Shown here piece by piece: positions 61,139-64,000 of a DNA stretch of 64,000 bases. The notes under the pieces were generated by a model. The model was not told the origin of the DNA, made no database searches, and saw nothing but the letters and a program-made list of their open reading frames with translations. The translations under genes were made by a program, and so were the position numbers. This DNA comes from Sutcliffiella cohnii (GTDB taxonomy: Bacteria; Bacillota; Bacilli; Bacillales; Bacillaceae_I): the NCBI RefSeq assembly GCF_002250055.1, contig NZ_CP018866.1:3902869-3966868 (forward strand), given 5' to 3'. The stretch's first letter is position 1; each line of letters starts with the position of its first letter.

Positions 61139-61310
61139 TTGTTTCAGCCTTTCTTATTTTGGCCTTATAATCCTTCTTACAATATACTGTAATTCGTTAC
61201 TAGTTGACAAATTTCTACCGTACGATAACTTTTGTACAATAAATTGTCGTTTCTTATCTTATCAAAATTATGTAAATATATAAACCGTTACTTTTTATTA
61301 CATCTAACAA

Positions 61311-61343
61311 AAAAAAAGGAAACTCATCAATGGACAAGTTTCC
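61311..61343 (-). terminator. Terminator of the ugp-type operon
   Basis: On the minus strand GGAAACT...AGTTTCC is followed by a run of nine T, past the stop of the binding-protein gene. Confidence 0.88.
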
Positions 61344-61359
61344 GGGTAGAACATAACTA

Positions 61360-62679
61360 TTAATTTTTCAATGCTTCTGTAATTGCATCCGACGCTCTCT
61401 TTAACACTCCTTCTGGGTCTCCATTTTCATATAACTCTTCAATTGCATTTTCCACAATGTTCCGCGCTTCTGGAAATACGTTCATTAAGGCTCCTTGTGT
61501 CGCAGGAGTTAATTGTGTGTTTTGAAGTTGTTGAACAGCAGTTGTGAACTGAGGGTGCTCTTCGTAAACAGCTTTTAATGTATCTTCTTCATAAGCCGCT
61601 TTCGTAATTGGGAAGTAACCGGTTGCTGCTGCCCACTTTGCTTGCATTCCTGGTTGAGTTGAAAACTTAATAAACTCCCAAGCCGCATCTTGCGTGTCCT
61701 CTGAAACTTGGTTTGTCATCCATAAAGAACCACCACCAACGATAACACCATTTGGCCCAACACTATCTGGGTGTGGTAGGAAGGCCGTACCAACTTCAAA
61801 CGGAGAATGTGTAACATTATCTCGAGTAGCTGCCGTACTATCTAAATACATGGCAAGCTGACCTGCACGGAATGCTGCACGAATATCATCCCACGTCCGA
61901 CCGAAGTTTCCTAAATAGCCACTTTCGTTCATGTCATGTAAAAAGTTGAAAACCGCTTGCCCTTCCGTACCGTCAATTGTCGCTTTAGTTGGATTTCCAC
62001 TTCTGCCGTTATCAGCATCTAAATATAAACCACCTTGGTTTGCTAATAATTGCTCAAAAAACCATCCGTAAATTAAAATCGCAAATCCATACACTTCCGT
62101 TTCATTTCCACTTTTCTTTGTTAGTTTTTCAGCAGCTGCTTTCACTTCAGAGAACGTTGCTGGAGGATTTTCCGGGTCTAATCCCACCTCCGCAAACATG
62201 TCTTTGTTGTAGAACATAATCGCATTCGACGTATTAAACGGCATCGAATATAGTTCACCATCTAGCTGATAATACCCTAAAATATTTTCCTCTAAATCAC
62301 TTAAGTCATAATTATTCTCGTCAATAAACTTTTGCATCGGTGTTATAAAGCCACTTTCACTCATATATTTCGTTCCAACCTCGTACACTTGGACAAGTGC
62401 TGGCGCTTCACTTGAACCTCCAACTGCACGCAATTGGTTTAGCAGCTCCTCGTAACTACCTTGATAAACGGCTTCTACTTGCACTGAATCAGATTGCGCG
62501 TTGAAGTCCGCAACCATTTGATCAATCGCTTCTCCAGGCCCTCCGCCCATCGCATGCCAAAATGTCACAACTTTCTTTCCATCTTCCGTAACTGTCTCCC
62601 CACCACTGTTACTACAAGCTGCAGCAAATACTAGTACTGAGGCGATAACTACTAGTAGTAATGACCTTTTCCAATTCAT
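61360..62679 (-). CDS. ugpB: ABC transporter substrate-binding lipoprotein (UgpB-like)
   Basis: This 439-residue extracellular solute-binding protein (family 1) is anchored by a lipobox A-A-A-C at Cys22. The pattern T-F-W-H-A-M-G-G-G-P near 40 and the E-A-x-A-L-V-Q-V-Y region resemble glycerol-3-phosphate/sn-glycerol binding proteins (UgpB), more than maltose or multi-sugar binders. It captures the solute for the two permeases encoded upstream. AAGGGGG precedes the ATG. Gene order on the minus strand is permease A, permease E, binding protein. The exact ligand is not certain. Confidence 0.88.
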   Translation of the reverse strand: MNWKRSLLLVVIASVLVFAAACSNSGGETVTEDGKKVVTFWHAMGGGPGEAIDQMVADFNAQSDSVQVEAVYQGSYEELLNQLRAVGGSSEAPALVQVYEVGTKYMSESGFITPMQKFIDENNYDLSDLEENILGYYQLDGELYSMPFNTSNAIMFYNKDMFAEVGLDPENPPATFSEVKAAAEKLTKKSGNETEVYGFAILIYGWFFEQLLANQGGLYLDADNGRSGNPTKATIDGTEGQAVFNFLHDMNESGYLGNFGRTWDDIRAAFRAGQLAMYLDSTAATRDNVTHSPFEVGTAFLPHPDSVGPNGVIVGGGSLWMTNQVSEDTQDAAWEFIKFSTQPGMQAKWAAATGYFPITKAAYEEDTLKAVYEEHPQFTTAVQQLQNTQLTPATQGALMNVFPEARNIVENAIEELYENGDPEGVLKRASDAITEALKN

Positions 62680-62705
62680 TCTTTTTCCCCCTTGTTTTGA
62701 AGCAT

Positions 62706-63515
62706 TTATCCTTTTAAAGCTCCAGCTAGAAGACCTTTTCGAATATACTTCAAGCCGAAGAATAAAAGCAGAAGTGTTGGCAGTAAAATTAGCACTACCG
62801 CTGCCATGACCATGTTCCAGTTCGTAGACGATTCTTGTGCAATCATCATTTTCAAACCAATCTGAACTGTGCGAACATCGTTATTACTCGTAACTAATAG
62901 TGGCCATAAATACATATTCCACGTTGTTAAAAAACCATAAATACCAAGTGCGCTTAACGTAGACTTAGATAGGGGCAATACAAATGACCAATAAAAACGA
63001 AATCGAGAGCACCCATCCATTTGAGCCGATTCAAAAATGTCTCTTGGAATGGTTAGGAAGTGTTGACGTAATAGGAAGACACCAAATGCTAAAGCGAAAA
63101 ACGGCAGCGTTAATCCTTGGTACGTGTTCATCCACCCTAAATTTAAAATCGTTAAGTAGTTTGGAATAACCGTTGCTTCCCACGGGATAAGCATCGTTGA
63201 CAAGAAAACGAAAAATAAAAAATTTCTTCCTTTAAAAGGAATAAACACGAAAGCATATGCAGCTAGACTACAAACTACTAATTGACCAAGCATGACAATG
63301 AAGGAAACAACAAAACTATTAAAAAGAAATTGTAAGATTGGAACCCGATTGACAGCTTGACTATAAGCCTCCAAGCTAGGCGATGAAGGAATTAGTGCAC
63401 CACTAAAAATCTCTTGCGGTGTCATCATACTAGCTGAAATAGCATATAAAATAGGCGCAAACAACAAAAAGGCCGACAAAGTTAGGAGTATATATATAAT
63501 GATTTTTTTGATCAT
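62706..63515 (-). CDS. ugpE: ABC sugar/glycerol-phosphate permease (UgpE/MalG-like)
   Basis: This 269-residue MalG-type inner-membrane permease has six transmembrane helices. The EAA loop that contacts the ATPase is visible as I-F-E-S-A-Q-M-D-G-C-S-R-F-R-F-Y-W-S near 160-178. The N-terminal I-Y-A-I-S-A-S-M-M-T-P segment is family-like. Its start overlaps the stop of the upstream permease gene by 4 bp, so the two are coupled. The ATPase (UgpC/MsmX type) is not in the window. Confidence 0.92.
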   Translation of the reverse strand: MIKKIIIYILLTLSAFLLFAPILYAISASMMTPQEIFSGALIPSSPSLEAYSQAVNRVPILQFLFNSFVVSFIVMLGQLVVCSLAAYAFVFIPFKGRNFLFFVFLSTMLIPWEATVIPNYLTILNLGWMNTYQGLTLPFFALAFGVFLLRQHFLTIPRDIFESAQMDGCSRFRFYWSFVLPLSKSTLSALGIYGFLTTWNMYLWPLLVTSNNDVRTVQIGLKMMIAQESSTNWNMVMAAVVLILLPTLLLLFFGLKYIRKGLLAGALKG

Positions 63516-64000
63516 TGATAATGCACCCTCTTTTCGCCAACCTTAAACTGTACAATCGTAAATACTAATATGATTAAGAATAGGACAATGGCCTGTGCAC
63601 TTGCATAGCCAAATCTACCGTTATAGAATGCTTCACGATATATAGAATAAACTATTAGATTCGTAGAGTTAGAAGGGCCTCCACCTGTTAAAATATCAAT
63701 TTGACCAAACGTTTGGAACGAGTTAATCAACGTTACAACGCTAACAAAAAATAATGTGGGAGATAGTAATGGGAGTGTGATACTAAATAATTGTCGCCAA
63801 TAGCCAGCACCATCCATTTTTGCACTTTCATATAACTCTTCTGAAATATTTTGAATACCACCAAGCAGAATAATAAAATTAAAACCAATATTCATCCAAA
63901 TGGTAGTAATAGCTACTGATACTAGTGCCCACGAAGAAGAGGTTAACCATTTAATAGAGCCTATTCCAAGTAACCCTAATATGTTATTAAGTACACCGAG
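63512..64000 (-). CDS. ugpA: ABC sugar/glycerol-phosphate permease (UgpA/MalF-like, partial)
   Basis: The frame is open to the right edge, so the N-terminal half is missing; 162 residues are visible. The EAA motif Y-E-S-A-K-M-D-G-A-G-Y-W-R-Q-L-F is present, with transmembrane helices on both sides and the C-terminal V-F-T-I-V-Q-F-K. It is the partner of the UgpE-like permease, whose start it overlaps. Confidence 0.9.
   Translation of the reverse strand, partial: LGVLNNILGLLGIGSIKWLTSSSWALVSVAITTIWMNIGFNFIILLGGIQNISEELYESAKMDGAGYWRQLFSITLPLLSPTLFFVSVVTLINSFQTFGQIDILTGGGPSNSTNLIVYSIYREAFYNGRFGYASAQAIVLFLIILVFTIVQFKVGEKRVHYQ

Overview
The window is a low-GC chromosomal segment of a motile, naturally competent-type Bacillaceae (Bacillus or a near relative). 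The order hag-csrA-fliW-yviE-flgL-flgK-flgN-flgM-yvyF-comFC-comFA-degV-degU-degS-yvyE-lytR matches the Bacillus subtilis chromosome, Shine-Dalgarno sites are strong (AGGAGG type), and TTG/GTG starts are frequent. No rRNA, tRNA, phage or insertion sequence was recognised. The left edge cuts a surface-protein gene and the right edge cuts an ABC permease gene.

Region by region. 1-2.9 kb: a large secreted protein of tandem fibronectin-III-like repeats, preceded by a class I cyclic-di-GMP riboswitch with a terminator. 3.1-9.1 kb: the flagellar late operon, with sigma-D promoters and a CsrA site in the hag leader. 9.0-12.1 kb: the competence genes comFA/comFC and a DegV protein. 12.2-14.2 kb: an inserted NERD-domain gene and a 42-bp tandem repeat array. 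14.2-18.2 kb: degU/degS, yvyE and an LCP ligase. 18.2-24.9 kb: wall-polymer genes (tuaH, gtaB, a polyprenyl glycosylphosphotransferase, an SGNH protein, a YwqE-type phosphatase) and small membrane proteins. 25-38 kb: two class D sortases (one with an LPXTA-type substrate), a BsuPI-domain lipoprotein, the ywqB/ywqA SWIM/SNF2 pair, ssbB, ywpF, a second LCP protein and several small unknowns; then ppaC.

39.4-61.1 kb is the most unusual part and reads as a surface-glycan and cell-wall-remodelling locus. It has a TagG-like permease with a single protein carrying two complete TagH/Wzt-like ATPase domains. It also holds large multidomain glycosyltransferases and a methyltransferase with a long C-terminal coiled coil that ends in the same motif as the coiled coil of the adjacent glycosyltransferase. 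Two giant wall hydrolases (a glucosaminidase and an amidase) share eight collinear copies of a ~95-residue TPR-like repeat. The two hydrolase genes lie in opposite orientation on either side of the exporter operon and are nearly identical over their first repeats. An OatA-type acyltransferase, a nucleotide-sugar dehydrogenase and two more glycosyltransferases follow. The window ends in a Ugp-type sugar/glycerol-phosphate ABC importer.

Working model (inference): polymer precursors come from gtaB, the polyprenyl glycosylphosphotransferase and the dehydrogenase. The glycosyltransferases build the chain, the methyltransferase may cap it, and the fused-ATPase exporter moves it out. LCP proteins attach it to peptidoglycan, and the two repeat hydrolases and the acyltransferase remodel the wall. 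The c-di-GMP-controlled repeat protein and the CsrA/FliW/FlgM/DegSU circuits place this beside the motile-to-sessile switch.
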